A DNA stretch of 64,000 nucleotides, from contig JAJNNY010000054.1 of assembly GCA_022453515.1 (NCBI GenBank), positions 62,001 to 126,000 of the forward strand, given 5' to 3'. Positions 21,705-33,680 of the stretch are shown here, in pieces. The notes under the pieces were generated by a model. It was not told where the DNA came from, did no database searches, and worked only from the letters and a program-made list of their open reading frames with translations. Positions within the stretch are counted from its first letter, which is position 1, and each line of letters begins with the position of its first letter. A program made the translations under genes and the position numbers. Source of the DNA: Astrocystis sublimbata (Eukaryota > Ascomycota > Sordariomycetes > Xylariales > Xylariaceae).

Positions 21705-23804
21705 TCATTCCAGTATAATAAGCTGCGGCTTAGTCCCGACAATGTCGTCAAAATGCTTTAAGTATGGATAGAGCTTGACCCATCGTCCCACGCGACGGAA
21801 GATACCTGTCGTGGCATTACCTACCCGCAGAAGGCCGTCCATTCGCTTCAGATCAGGATTTGTCTGGAAATTGATGGGGAGGTACCATATCTGTGTGTGC
21901 TTCGCAGTATTATCCTCGTCACCGTCAACGTCGAAATTCCAGGTAACATCCTCCGGATTCCATTTATGTATTGCGGATTTGGTCATCAAGCGGCCTATGA
22001 TGAGGATTCGCGGCCAAAAGTCGCTCCAATGTTCAGTCGGGAGGGGTTTACAGTCGTCCGACATGAAGGCATACGCAAGTGGAAACATTGCACTCAGCCT
22101 TTTGCGTCTGGTTTCCTCGTGAGACTTCCTATGGACAATAATCCACTGGAACCCAAAATCGACCTTTGGGTGATGTGTGGCCCAATGCCACGAGGGTTTT
22201 CCCTCTTGCTGAACTGACCTGTCAGAGCGGGTTCCATATAGGAGTATATTCGGCATGGCAAATTCAAACAAGCCGTGCTTGAAAATACCACCCGAGGCCT
22301 TCGAGAATCGCGCCGCAACGCCCTCGATGGCAGCATAAATGTCCTTTCCGGGTTCTTTCAGACGGGCACAGCCGTAATAATTTAACATGCTGAGCCATTT
22401 GTGCCCATAGTCCTTGACTAATGAGTGAGAATGCTGCCGGTCGGACGCGGCGTTGTTAAAGATCGTGAATGGCAATGGAAAGTATAATTCCTTGCCTGGA
22501 TCCCCCTCTTCGAATTCGTTGGCGACTCGTGAAGAGCATTGCCATAATACTCCATTCCGACCAAATGACAACATCCGAGGCGCAAGAACGCATTCCTGGA
22601 CCACCCAACCTCTCCGCATCAGTGGCGACTTCTGCATACTTTGCAAATCACCAATAATACTGTATTTCGTCTCATATTCATGCCAGCCATTGCTCACAGC
22701 AGTGAGATAAAAAGTCTGGCGTCCATACTGTCTTGTTGGTGACCAAGTTGTCTTGTATTTGAACACCAGAGAGTTAGGTTCGCGTTCCCTAAAAAGCCCG
22801 CCAGCCGGCCCGTTGGATTCAAGAGCGCCGATGTTGAGAACACTGTTAGCATAGACGTCACCCATGCGCTTGGACTCCTTTTTCCAATCCATCATAGCCT
22901 TAGCATCATGACCTTGAATAATACAGTAACAATCGACCCAGAGGTAACGAAGTCCAAGCCGTCGCACCGTTGCGATAGTTTCTCGAAATGTCGGCTCAAA
23001 AGTACTGATATGGACGCCTGCTAAGTAGTGCGGTATATTCGACTCCGTCAGGCGAGAAAATTCCGCCATTCCCCAACAGTGACTCAAAGTAGCGTAATGG
23101 TGCTTCTCGGTCCCTTCAGACGACCCTGGAACTAGCTTGACTATGTCTTGAGATATGTCAAGCAGTCTTGACGGCTTGAACCCGTTTAAGCATGGCTTGT
23201 AGCAGTCTTCATGGTTTGTCAGGCACTCAGTTATCCAGCCATTGGCCATTGAAGCGATATCGCTGTGACCTGTCCAAGTTCGACATCGAGACTGGTCTAT
23301 AAGATGTTGCAAGGTGTTTGGTGGTGATTGTAGTTTGGCGAAAACAAGGAAGTCTTTCTGTGGATCTTTGACATGTGTAGTTATGGAAAGCATGTAGGTA
23401 TATTTGGGGACTGCAGGGCCACGCATTTGAAGATTGTACCTGAATGGATAATCAGGGGGATGGGGCGACCGTACGGGGTCCCCCAGGTGATCGACCAAAT
23501 AAGAGCATATATAGCAGCCCTGCTCCATTGAACGTTGCAGGCTCTGCCATGATTGATGATGACGTCCAGGAAACGGCTGGACGTGAGTTCCAGGAAACGG
23601 CTTTAAGATACTGCGATAAATTGGGCGTACGATTTCCCAAATGTCCCAATATTTGGACCACCTTTCATAAGAGTTTTCTGCGAAGATTGGCGCACAAATA
23701 TCGCAGGGAGTTGCTTCCGGGAGATCGATGATATGCGTATCAGGAGCTCCGGAGATGGTGTGGTTTTCTTGAGCTGTGAGGCTCAACAGCTCATCGGTGT
23801 CCAT
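21705..23804 (-). CDS. HET-domain (heterokaryon incompatibility) protein
   Basis: One exon, 699 aa from the first in-frame ATG at 23804. The N-terminal 150 residues carry a Cys-containing segment (CDICAPIF, CYICSYLVDH) often found before HET domains. The HET core spans about 240-390: HYATLSHCWG, TFRETIATVRRLGLRYLWVDCYCIIQ, then DWKKESKRMGDVYANSVLNIGAL. A typical follow-on is RRGWVVQECVLAPRMLSFGRNGVLWQCSS. HET domains share a TIR-like fold and trigger cell death when incompatible hyphae fuse, usually with an NLR or other allelic partner. Whether this copy acts in incompatibility is unknown; many fungal HET paralogues have no assigned role. The lack of introns is common for the family. Confidence 0.92.
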   Translation of the reverse strand: MDTDELLSLTAQENHTISGAPDTHIIDLPEATPCDICAPIFAENSYERWSKYWDIWEIVRPIYRSILKPFPGTHVQPFPGRHHQSWQSLQRSMEQGCYICSYLVDHLGDPVRSPHPPDYPFRYNLQMRGPAVPKYTYMLSITTHVKDPQKDFLVFAKLQSPPNTLQHLIDQSRCRTWTGHSDIASMANGWITECLTNHEDCYKPCLNGFKPSRLLDISQDIVKLVPGSSEGTEKHHYATLSHCWGMAEFSRLTESNIPHYLAGVHISTFEPTFRETIATVRRLGLRYLWVDCYCIIQGHDAKAMMDWKKESKRMGDVYANSVLNIGALESNGPAGGLFREREPNSLVFKYKTTWSPTRQYGRQTFYLTAVSNGWHEYETKYSIIGDLQSMQKSPLMRRGWVVQECVLAPRMLSFGRNGVLWQCSSRVANEFEEGDPGKELYFPLPFTIFNNAASDRQHSHSLVKDYGHKWLSMLNYYGCARLKEPGKDIYAAIEGVAARFSKASGGIFKHGLFEFAMPNILLYGTRSDRSVQQEGKPSWHWATHHPKVDFGFQWIIVHRKSHEETRRKRLSAMFPLAYAFMSDDCKPLPTEHWSDFWPRILIIGRLMTKSAIHKWNPEDVTWNFDVDGDEDNTAKHTQIWYLPINFQTNPDLKRMDGLLRVGNATTGIFRRVGRWVKLYPYLKHFDDIVGTKPQLIILE

Positions 23805-24104
23805 TGGAGTGAAGCGGTGCAACAAGCTACCTACCTACTTAGTAGATAGGTAGCACGAAAAACAAATGAGTACGGAATTGATGCAGAGGATGTCGTCAAT
23901 CGAACTTACCGATCAATTGCCAACATTCCATAAGCGGATAGGCATCAACCCCCACCACCTCGAGCTGTACCCAATCAATTCTTTCAATGTCACCATGCAC
24001 AGCACCAACATACTTTCACTTCCCAGCAGCTAAAATAAGCCTATTCAAATACAGTTTGGTGGGAGTTGGCAATGCAGTCAATTACTAATAACTATAAATT
24101 AAAT
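23805..24104. other. Short intergenic region with a small inverted repeat
   Basis: Just upstream of the HET start, 23827-23855 reads as a near-perfect hairpin (CTACCTACCTACTTAGTAGATAGGTAG). The same TAGGTAG/CTACCTA words recur across the window's intergenic DNA, so it may be a genome-wide simple motif. Confidence 0.4.
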
Positions 24105-25265
24105 TTACGCGAAAATCCGGAATCCGAAATCGGCCGGGTTGTTGAACCGCAATCCCTGGTTCAGAGCCGATATTTGGTCTAGTTCGTCACTAGTAAGGTC
24201 GAACGAGACCGATTCCAGGTTCTGCTTCAACCTGTCGACGCTGTTGGACTTGGGAATGATTATGATACCCCGCTGTGTGTTCTGCACGATAGCAAGATTA
24301 GAAAGAAACGCAATATCGCAGAGAGGGGAGGGAAACGGCTTACCCAACGCAAGAGGACCTGACCAGGCGTCTTGCCGTACTTTTGAGCCATGCTCTTGAC
24401 GGCATCCACCTCGAACAGGGACTTGGTGCCGACAGCGCTCTTGTTGTTTAGTTCGAGGAAACTCTGGGGCCCAAAGGTCGAGTAGCCAGTCACGGCGATG
24501 TTGTTAAGCTGTGCCGTCTTGACGAGGTCTGGCTGTGTCAGGTAGGGGTGATGCTCGATCTGCAAAACCGACAGCGGGACCGTGGCGTACGACAGGACGT
24601 CGGTGATGAGCTGAGACTGGAAGTTAGAGACACCAATGCTTCGGATGATGCCATTGGGGTTCTCAGGTGTCTTGACGAGCTCCTCCAGGGCCTTCCAGGT
24701 CTCGGAGATGGGGACCTTGGCAAGGGGCGTGACCTTGGTCTGCTCCTTGTCGGTCCAGAAGCACGGCCAGCGGAGCTCCTCGAAAGGGATGAACTGCAGC
24801 GAGATGGGGAAGTGGATGAGGAAGAGGTCGAGGTAGTCAAGACCCCAGGCCTCGAGCTCGAGCTTGGCCATCTGGTGGGCGTGCTCGCGCTTGTGGTAGT
24901 TGTTCCACAGCTTGGAGGTGATGAACAGGTCCTCGCGCTTCACGATGCCCTCGCTGATGGCTCGACGGACACCCTCACCAGCCTCCTTACTGTTCTGGTA
25001 GTCCCAGGCACCGTCGATGTGACGGTAACCGAGCTTGATGGCATTGTACACTGTTCAGGGTGTCAGTATTACGACTTTCACTCATCTGGATGATCAATTG
25101 ACAAACCCTGGTCAGCACATGTGTCACGGGAGACCTTCCAGATACCGAAGCCAACAACTGGCATTTCCTAAGGAGAGTTAGTCGTCTGCTTTCATCGTGA
25201 AGGTGAAGGACACGACAACATACATAGCCAGAGGCCAGCTTGAGTGAGGGGACTCGTGTTGCCAT
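24105..25265 (-). CDS. Aldo-keto reductase, D-xylose reductase type
   Basis: Four exons (25265-25224, 25167-25107, 25050-24344, 24281-24105) give 328 aa, the usual length for xylose reductases. The sequence follows the family from [19 protein letters not shown] through [20 protein letters not shown] (catalytic Asp and Tyr), [12 protein letters not shown] (Lys) and [13 protein letters not shown] (His). It continues with [25 protein letters not shown] and [15 protein letters not shown] for cofactor binding, and ends with [15 protein letters not shown]. The enzyme should reduce pentoses or related aldehydes with NAD(P)H in the cytosol. TRP in the GAWDY segment replaces the Cys seen in classic xylose reductases, so the substrate may differ. 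The third 5' splice site (GTTTGT) is weak but its reading frame closes correctly. Confidence 0.92.
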
Positions 25266-25870
25266 GGTCAGCGTTGCTACTGGTCACAATGGTGGAGGTA
25301 GTCAGTCACGTAGGGCGCAGAAACGAAAGATGGAGGAGAGCAGTGTGGATTTAATGTGACAAAAGGTGAGGGGTTGTATTTGTTCACGGATGTGCCTGCC
25401 CAAAGTGGCGTGTGGCATTTGAAATGTCACGTAGTACAACACTAAGCCCGTTATTTGAATGACGTCAGCTATTTCTGGTATAGCTTCATCCACAAGCGTC
25501 AACAGAATCTCAAGGTTGCCAGTGGTTTGCTGACGAGATAGTAGTTTAGCACGAATTGGACACTAGTATTGTACCTGGATGGCACAATTCCCTCCGTAAT
25601 AATGTTAGTTAAAATTTGCAATTGTGACAAATTTAGCATCGGTGTAAATGTGCCCGAACCTTATAAGTCGGAGCCTCTTAGGTAGTGTGCACTAGACGAA
25701 TGGACCATCTGCAATCTACCCCGCCATCTCACTGGGCGACTACCCCGCGTCGCGTCGCTGAACCGCGTCGTCGGCCGACGTATCTTAGCGCAATTGCAGT
25801 TGCAGTGTGCATTATCTTCCACTTGCCGAAACTATTTCTCCCAATAGCAAGAGCCCGAAAGAAACGGACA
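25266..25870. promoter_or_regulatory. Shared upstream region of the xylose-reductase-like gene and Psf2
   Basis: About 0.6 kb between divergent genes. Both promoters must lie here; no specific binding site is claimed. Confidence 0.4.
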
Positions 25871-26767
25871 ATGGCGCTCCCACTCCCGTCAGGCCTCGTG
25901 CCCACCGAGGTCGCCTTCCTCTGCGAGATGGAGATGATCACGATAGTCCCGCGACAAAGACTCGAGTCCATACCCATGCTCAGCGTATGATGCCAAGCCC
26001 CATCATTCATCCATTTTCTATTTCCCAGATTCCCACGATGCAATTGAGATGCGACATAGATCCAATTGAAGACCCAGCCAATCTGACACTCATCTATGCA
26101 GGGCAAAACCCCCGCCCTCCGGCCCCCTCGTCGCGCCGACCTCCCCCTCTGGCTCGCCCTCCTCCTCAAGAAACAACGCCGCGCCAACATCGTGCCGCCA
26201 CCCTGGCTCCTCGCGCAATCCCTCGAAGCCATCGTCAAGACCGAGACGGACGTCAGGTTACAAGCCTTCAGCGAGCCTCCTCCGCCGCCCATGCGCTCCG
26301 ACGGGCGCGGGACAGCGAGACCCTACGCCACAACAACGACGACAGGGAGAGGGGGCCGCAATGAAGATACAAAGGAGCTGATCCTCGCTCCGCCGTTTCT
26401 CCCGAGCTGCACCCAGGATGCGCCCTCAGGATATCTTCCGTATCACTGGCTTGAGATCGCAGAGACGCTGCTTGCGCACGCTGCGGACGACATACCGAAT
26501 GCGCCGGATGTGAGGGCGCTACTGAGGGATCTGCAAGAGGTGCGCGCGGCCAAGATGCGGAGCAGTACGCAGCATCTCGAGGGCGGAGGCGGCGTGTTAA
26601 GTTTGAGAGGCGTTGGTGCCATGGAACTATCCGAGAGCAGGGGCTTTGTGCTAGGTGTCGTTGATGGCGTCAGGAAGCTGGGCGCAAGTATCGAGGCGAG
26701 TCGGCGCGAGGAAGAGCAGGAGAGGGGTGACGATGGAGGCGATAGTGATGATGACATGGAGTTTTAA
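25871..26767 (+). CDS. psf2: DNA replication complex GINS subunit Psf2
   Basis: Two exons (25871-25984, 26102-26767) give 259 aa. The N-terminus is the Psf2 signature: [26 protein letters not shown], then [29 protein letters not shown]. After a low-complexity insert of about 45 residues, the C-terminal part gives [41 protein letters not shown] and the helix [23 protein letters not shown]. An acidic tail ([12 protein letters not shown]) ends it. GINS (Sld5, Psf1-3) joins Cdc45 and MCM2-7 to form the replicative helicase. The middle insert and acidic tail are typical of filamentous fungi. No partner is nearby except the Dpb3-like histone-fold gene 17 kb away. Confidence 0.93.
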
Positions 26768-27063
26768 GGGGCACGAAGAGTTTCTCACATGATATCAGCA
26801 CGGCGTTTTGATGCAAGAGATTGGAATGTCGGCATTTGAGGCCACATTTATAAGCCTGGACAGGTGAGCGGACAGGAAAATAGAGTCGCGCATCCTTTAG
26901 CGCTGCATTATATACCCTCACAACAATGCACTGGAATTTCGAAAACTTCAAGGCATCATTCTGAGATTCATCATAAATTCAATTCTCGCTAACTTTCTTC
27001 TAGACTGTTCCTCATATCTCTGTATTCATCCATCTATTTACAGCCTCAGAGTTTCGGAGCAAC
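26768..27063. other. Intergenic between convergent genes
   Basis: About 0.3 kb with no recognisable feature. Confidence 0.4.
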
Positions 27064-28420
27064 TCATCTCATAAACCTCTCCACCACCCCATCGCTCAAA
27101 TACCTACACCTCACCCTCTCCGGCACCAACGCACTCACCTCCCTCAACATCTCATCACCCTCACTATCGCACCCTAAACACTTATACTTGCCAACACCCG
27201 CCCCTCCACAAACCGCATCCGCCATCCACCCACACTCGTCCCCAACCTTCAGCGACTGGCAATAATACACGGTCCCCAACACCGCCGCAACAAGGAGCCC
27301 CCCAAAAACAACCTTTCTCTCCCAACCCCTCACCCACCCCCTTTCCCCAAAGCCCAGATCCCACCAATACCCCACCTCCTCCCTCAAGCCCGGCAGCGGC
27401 TGCGCCCCCGTGCGCACCATCATGTCCCACCTGACCTCTCTCCACGCCTTCATGTCTCTGCCTCGCCCTCTCCTCTCTCTGTCCGATACGCTCCTCGTGC
27501 GCCGCGTGGCGCAAAAGCCATTCGTCGACGCGCTCTTGGCGGTCATCTTCCCAGACCCCGCGTGCCTGCAGGCCGTCGTGGTATGCTTGTCTTCGCTGGT
27601 GGATGGCTTCGATGTCGGCTTCGTCGTCGGGGACGACGAAGGCGTTGAAGCCGAGCGGGGGTAGGGGGGGTGGAGGGGATGAGGCGCGAGGCGGTGTTGG
27701 GGGGAGGGAAGGCGGTGGGGTGTTGGAGGCGAGGGAGGAGATGGTGTCGGTGTTGGTGTCGGTATTGGAATCGGTGTCATCGTCATTGCCATCACCATCA
27801 CCACCCCTCCTCCCCCTTCTCCCCCTTCTCCCCCTCCCAATCCCCCTGAACCCCAACCCCTCACCCAACACCCTCAAAAACCCCGTCCAAAACCTGAAAA
27901 ACCACAGCAAAAACGGCGAATCCACATACCGTTCACTAAACAGCAGCACCCCTATCGCCCTCATCACCCTCGGGATCCACGCCCCCAACCTCCACGGCAC
28001 CAACGCCACATTCCTGAAAAACAGCACATACGAATGCCGCGGCCCATTATGCGTCACCAGCGCCATGCCCCAGAGCACCGCCATTCCCAGCATCAAAACC
28101 ACAAGCGGCGCGGGTACAGCGCGGGAGAAAATAAACAGCACAAGCCGCCAGAGCAGGGACGGAGGCGCAGCCGGAAGTGCTTCGCCGGTAATGTGGTAGG
28201 TCACGAGGGTGGTGGTGCAGTTGACGATTTTGGTGATCTTGGTTCCGTTGAAGTTAGACACGACGCGCGCGTCGACGAGGCTGGAGGAGACGCATGAGAC
28301 GACGCTTGAGACGGTGCTGGCGAGGGCGTCGGAGGCGAGGCTGGGGATGAGCTCCGGAGATGTCAGTGAGGATACTACTGGTGCCGGGACTGGTATTGGG
28401 ACTCCTATTACGGGTATCAT
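27064..28420 (-). CDS. Multi-pass membrane protein of unknown function, apparent frameshift
   Basis: The frame opening with ATG at 28420 encodes a likely secreted or lumenal segment with an N-glycosylation site (NGT) and NCTTT. Two or three hydrophobic helices follow (PLVVLMLGMAVLWGMALV and FLLWFFRFWTGFL), then an Arg/Gly and Asp-rich linker, a proline-rich stretch and a charged helix (QERVDEWLLRHAAHEERI). Past about 27500 that frame turns to Gly-rich nonsense. The frame one base over gives instead MKAWREVRWDMM, a membrane helix (VVFGGLLVAAVLGTVYYCQSL) and a Cys-rich tail (CGWMADAVCGG, YKCLGCDSEGD), ending at 27064. I take both parts as one gene, with a one-base shift inside a GA-rich tract or an unusually short 34-bp intron. 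The N-terminus may extend to an ATG at 28545 by splicing. The function is unknown. Confidence 0.55.
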
Positions 28421-29433
28421 GCTGTTGATAATACCACTGATTCCTCCACCTCCACCTCCACCTCGGTCATGTTCGTGTCGGCGCGGTCGATGATGCCTAG
28501 CGTCTGCGCGGCGAGGCGCGCGAGGCTCGTGGCCCCGGTTACCATGGTTTAAATGTTGATTGATTGTTGTCTTGTTGATATTGTCGTCTCTTTTGGTGTT
28601 GTTGTTGATAATAATATTTCCCGGTATAATTAGCTCAGCCTCGTATATTATATGCGATCTACGCAGTTAGACGTTTTGATGTACTTTGAAGTTTTTTTTA
28701 TTTCAACTTTGCGATGATATTCGAACCTGCATGACTTTTTTACCTTCGAATGAGGTCGGTCGCCAATAACAGCGAAGACTATATCTAACATCGTACGGCT
28801 CCCTTGAGATTATCGGGCAAGTTAGATTCTTAGTATTATACGATAGGAACTTGTCCTTGCAGCGCTTTGTCGACGGTCCTATAATGGGTTCTTTTACATT
28901 TCGGTGAGATTTCAGTACAAGTTGAACTATAGGCTTATTGTTCAAGCGCATTGTTAGCAGAATGGGATTGTTCATCTCAATCTTTCATGACAAGCTAGCG
29001 CGAGGAAGTGTTGGCCCTGGCAAGTCGCCTGGTCTGGACGAACATCATGACACAGAGCCATTGCAGGCAGGATGTATGGAATATATGGATGCTCAACGGT
29101 GGTGGCGAGCGAAACGGCTAAATTATCATTAAAAGCTAACTTTCAACAGCTTTTTGTGCGCGGCGGTCTTGCAATAGCTTTGTACACACACCATGGCCCC
29201 AGCCAATGCTCTCAATGCCTCATGAGTCCTGATACAGTCGCTCCTTTTTTTTAATCAATGTCCAAAGCAAGTGCGAAAGCATCCCAATTCCTGCCAATGG
29301 TCCACCTCCACTCTAGATTGAGCGGTGTAGAGCTTGCAAATCTATAGCCATATACATGCAACGTTAAAATCATACCAAGGACTCCTATACCTATAGTCTA
29401 TTGTATTGCACAATTAAATCCCGACGAGGCAAG
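28421..29433. other. Intergenic region, 1 kb
   Basis: Part may be 5' sequence of the membrane-protein gene, including a GGT/GGA repeat at about 28443-28463. The rest is AT-rich with no supported gene. It also holds the 3' end region of the LSH gene. Confidence 0.4.
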
Positions 29434-32187
29434 TCAAGATGATGCAGTCACTTGTGTGATGCCATCCGTTCCTGTCTCGACAACAGTGAAGCCGGCGGTA
29501 TTACCAGCTCCAGCAGCAGCTCTGTCGAATGCAGCGTCACTCCTAGGGGCATATTAGCAAGTTTGCAGATACAACGATTGAAGAGGTCTCGTACCTGTCA
29601 CACAGCGTGTCAATGTCCTCATCACTGAGGATCTTGTCTCCACCACTGTGCTTATATGCTTCGCCATCCTTCAGTAACAATGCCTTTAATGTCTCTTTGT
29701 CAATGTCTTCGGTCGAATCGAGTTTCTGACTCATATTCTTGAACCCTCCTTTCTTGATCACGAGCTTTTCTAGCCGACGCTTCGCATCGGCACTCAAAAG
29801 CAGCTCCTCTTCCACAGTGCCTTTGGTCGCGAATCGGTATATGACAACGGGTCGCGTCTGACCGATACGATGGCAACGGTCCTGTGCCTGGAGGTCCTGC
29901 TGTGGGTTCCAGTCTCTACACAATGTGTTAGCCAGTCTTCGTTTCGGAGGGATTCCTCCTTGACTTACGAATCGAACAGTATAACGGTATCCGCACTGGC
30001 CAAATTGATACCTTGGCCGCCTGCTCTTGTGGAGAGTAGGAAGATTCTGTGTTCAGCATCCTCATTGAAGTCTTCAATTTGCTGTCGTCTCTCCTGTTGC
30101 GCAACACTTCCATCTATGCGGCAGACATTCCAGCCGCGAAGTTCCGAGCAGTAGTCCTGTAGGATGTCTAGTTGGGTTTTGAACTGAGAAAATATCAAGA
30201 CCTTATGGCCGCGGTCAAAGAGAGCGGGTAGGAGACGGTCTAGGAGAAGCATCTTCCCCGAAGCAGTGACTATGCTCTCATCAATAGGTTCTGACGTGTC
30301 ATAGGCCCAGGGATTATAGAAGTTGTGAGGACTGTTGCATATCAGCCGCAGCTGCATAAGCGGGTTGCCTAATTTCTTGTCGGCAATTTGAAGCTCTGTG
30401 ACATGTCAGCGATATTCCGGTCAATAGCATTAAACGTTGATCCACATACTAGCCTTCTCGAGCGTTTCAGCTCGTTCGATCTCCTCTGGGTCTCTGAGGT
30501 CATCATCCGAGTCGGCTTGAGCTTCCAACTCCTTTGCGAGCATATCTTCGAATTCATCATCGTCCATCTTGTCCTCATCTGTGTCATCCGCTACCTTGTA
30601 CGTTGTTTGATTTTTACGCGGGCGCCCCCGAGTACGAATAGAGGATGTGGGTGTAGATTGGCGACTGGACTTCGTACTCTTGGATGTTGACGTCTCACTA
30701 TTTGGCGATGTCTTTCTCTTCGAGTTTGCTTTTGCAGGTAATGACGAAGTTTTTGACACACCGTTGGACTGAATTGCCGTTTTCTCTTTTGGTCTCATTA
30801 GAAGAGAAAAGGCATTGCCCGGGGCTGATGGGGGGTTTTCCGCAGGCTTGGTGCTGGTAGTTCGCGATCTACTCGACCGCCGAGAGCTGCTTGGGCTATC
30901 ATTTGCCCCCGTCAATCTTTCCACCACTTTGTTCTCGAGATACGCCCGTGTGTCCGTCTTCTTGTCACTGACGACATTATAAAGATCCGTTTGATCTTTT
31001 GTCATCGGTGCATATAACACGTATTCCCGTTTCTTGGGGAGGTACGCGGCGACATCAGCCTTGATGCGTCGCAAGAGCAGCGGCTGAAGAACTTTGTGGA
31101 TCTTTGAGACAAGTGATTGATTCTGCTTGTCTTCGATGAATTGCGCAGTTCCTTCTTCATCTTGCAGATCACTGAAGTCAAACCACACCTCAAAAGCTTC
31201 CCAATCAAGGAAAGTCTCTGGCATGAGAAAATGAAGGAGCGACCACAGCTCCTTCAAATTGTTCTGCAAGGGTGTTCCAGTAATGAGTAAGCGAGTAGCC
31301 GATTTGAATTGCTGCAGCTCTCGGAAGAGCTTAGCATCTGCATTCTTCATTCGATGCCCTTCGTCCTAACAGCCCGTCAGTGTCGAGTGGCCGAGACAGA
31401 CAGGTTCGTACCTACCACAACAATGAATGCCCAGTCTATCTTGGACAAGGCTGCATGGTCTCGCAAGACCATTTCGTACGAGGTGCAAACAACAGGGAAC
31501 TTGGTAGTAGGGCTGCCTTTCTGGTAATGTTTCATGATTTGGTTTTTGAAGAGCTGTTGGCGTTCTTGGATCGTGCCATGATATAAAGTGAATGGAATCG
31601 AGGGTGTCCATTTGGCAAACTCATTCTGCCAATTCGACAGCGTGCTCAACGGTGCAATGACCAGGTGCGGCCCGAAGTACTGTTCTTGCTCTCGTAGAAG
31701 CGCGACAAGTGAAATGACTTGAATCGTTTTGCCTGAAAATGGTCAATACTGACAACGCGTGATGGGCAGGATGATGCAACTAACCAAGGCCCATCTCGTC
31801 TGCCAAAATGCCACTTAGACCCTGCAGACATATTTCGTACATCCAAGTCAAGCCTTCTAGCTGGTAGTCTCGCATCGTTCCGCCCGACATGATCTTCGGC
31901 TGTTTCTTAAGCTCCAGGCCGGCATCCGCCAGCGCCTGGTTACCGAAGTCACGGCCGACACGACCAAGCGCCTTGGTCTTCTTGGTTAATATGTCACTGA
32001 AGATGGAACTTTTGCGCAAGAGCTCTTCCAATTCCTTAGCTTTTTGAGCTTTCTCATGCGTTGAGAGGTCGATCTTCTTCTGTTTCCTTCGGGCTGCGAG
32101 TCGCTTCGCCTCCGCGCGGGTATTGTCCGCTCGCGCCTTCTTCTCTTCGGTGAGCATTTGCTGCTCTGAAAAGGTAGACACGACCAT
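29434..32187 (-). CDS. SNF2-family chromatin remodeller, LSH/HELLS (Irc5) type
   Basis: Six exons (32187-31785, 31732-31416, 31365-30450, 30395-29969, 29915-29595, 29542-29434) give 830 aa. Motifs in order are [14 protein letters not shown] (Q-motif region), [10 protein letters not shown] (Walker A, across intron 1), [10 protein letters not shown] (DEGH box, across intron 2), [31 protein letters not shown] and [12 protein letters not shown] low-complexity insert at about residues 350-530 splits the two helicase lobes and contains an AT-hook-like core (TRGRPRK). The insert and the N-terminal [11 protein letters not shown] coiled region are typical of fungal LSH. HELLS controls DNA methylation in animals; yeast Irc5 and Neurospora MUS-30 act in genome stability. 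An upstream in-frame extension exists but has a hydrophobic, non-conserved composition, so I chose 32187. The protein is nuclear by inference. Confidence 0.92.
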
Positions 32188-33179
32188 CTTGGAAGGTTGT
32201 ATCTTCAAAAGCTGGAGAAGAAGTAGAAGAGCTGTTAGTAGAACTGGAGAGAGAAGAGGAAGAATTGCAGAGGTCTGGGTCAGAGAGTTGAACAAGGTTG
32301 CATCACGTATTTCGATCAGTAGAAGGGCATATGCATGAGTAGGGAATGGATCGTGATATGCATATGTGGAGAGGAACCGAGGATCGCCGCTAAGTCGGGA
32401 TCTAAAGCGAAAAACAAACTTACAATTGGACAATGGAGTGATGAAATCGGCAGTGCGGCGTGTTGGTCATAAGTAAACAGACACCTGGGCAGGCAAAGAA
32501 GCAATAAGTGATGATATCAGAGGCACCAACCAGCTACCGATTCCGATTAGCGCGTCACCCTTGCAAGGTAGGTCGAACCAACTTACGCGAATTGTCTGCG
32601 AAGTCACGCGTTAAGTGGTCTTGGCTGTGCCTGGAGTTGGTAAGTAAGTACTATGTACCTCTGTAGCTGAACTGCCGTCCGCCTTGAGTTAAGGTTGCGC
32701 TAGGGGGATCTGTGCTGGGTTAGTTTGAGGTAGGTACAGTGCGTAAGGTTCTTCTAAGAAGCTGCATGCAGCCTGCATGGTAAGGTTGTGTCTTGCGGAG
32801 TGTGCACTTCCAATTCTAGGCGGGTGAGGCGGGCCAGGTTCCAATGGGAAGGTACGCATTAGTGCCTTCCTGGAATCTGACACTGTACTTGCGCCACACT
32901 TCAGCTGAGTCAACTCCAGGCAGGCGAGGCAAGTACCTAGGCCAGTACCTAAGCCGAGCGACCTAGGTAGCGGCAGTGGCCGAGCACCATTACAACGTCC
33001 CCGGAATCCTCCCTGCAATTGACTCCGATCCCTCAACATCATCATCTCCCGCCGCATCATTTCTTCACCAACAACCGCCCAACGTATCGGCCTGGGTATA
33101 GAAGTACCCGCGCATCCCCAAGGCAAGCCGATCGCATGAATCCAGCCATTTAAACCCTCTCCGACACGGCCATTGCAAG
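32188..33179. promoter_or_regulatory. Shared upstream region of LSH and TFIIA gamma
   Basis: About 1 kb between divergent nuclear genes; both promoters lie here. The segment repeats the word CCTAGGTA several times near 32930-32965, as do other intergenic parts of the window. No further element is claimed. Confidence 0.4.
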
Positions 33180-33680
33180 ATGGCTACCGCTGCCAACTTC
33201 TACGAGCTGTATCGCCGAAGCAGGTACAGCGTCATCTCAGCCTTCGCGCCCTGAAATGCATGCGCCCTGCTAACCGCGGCCTTGTGTCTCTGTTGTATAG
33301 CATCGGCGGTGCGCTCACGGATACTCTCGATGATCTTATTACCGAGAACAACATCGATCCCCAACTCGCCATGAAGGTGCTGGCCAACTTCGATCGTGCG
33401 ATTGCCGAGGTCCTGCAGGATAAGGTTCGGTCGCGGTTGACCTTCAAGGTGAGTTGTGCCAACGCAACCCGGACCCCGCTAATCTTGGACATCCGCTTAC
33501 TTATTCCCTCCTTCCCTAATGTTGCAGGCGAGCCTCGATACCTACCGTTTCTGCGACGAAGTCTGGACCTTCCAGCTCAAGAACGTTACTTTCAAGATGG
33601 AGAACGGCGGACAGATGGTCACCGCCGACCGGGTCAAAATCGTATCCTGCACGGCCAAACCCACAGGTGCAGCACCTTAG
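33180..33680 (+). CDS. toa2: Transcription initiation factor IIA gamma subunit (Toa2)
   Basis: Three exons (33180-33223, 33301-33448, 33528-33680) give 114 aa. The full family pattern is present: [23 protein letters not shown] for the N-terminal helix bundle, [15 protein letters not shown], then the beta-barrel [23 protein letters not shown] and [19 protein letters not shown] contacts TBP and DNA upstream of the TATA box and stabilises the preinitiation complex. Length and intron positions look normal. The product is nuclear. Confidence 0.96.

Noticed and set aside
28627..28730. tRNA-like words TAGCTCAG and TTCGAACC
   Set aside because: Acceptor and T-stems cannot be paired; chance similarity to the A and B boxes.
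32188..32433. N-terminal extension of the LSH protein
   Set aside because: In frame, but Leu-rich and unlike the charged start of LSH proteins; more likely leader sequence.
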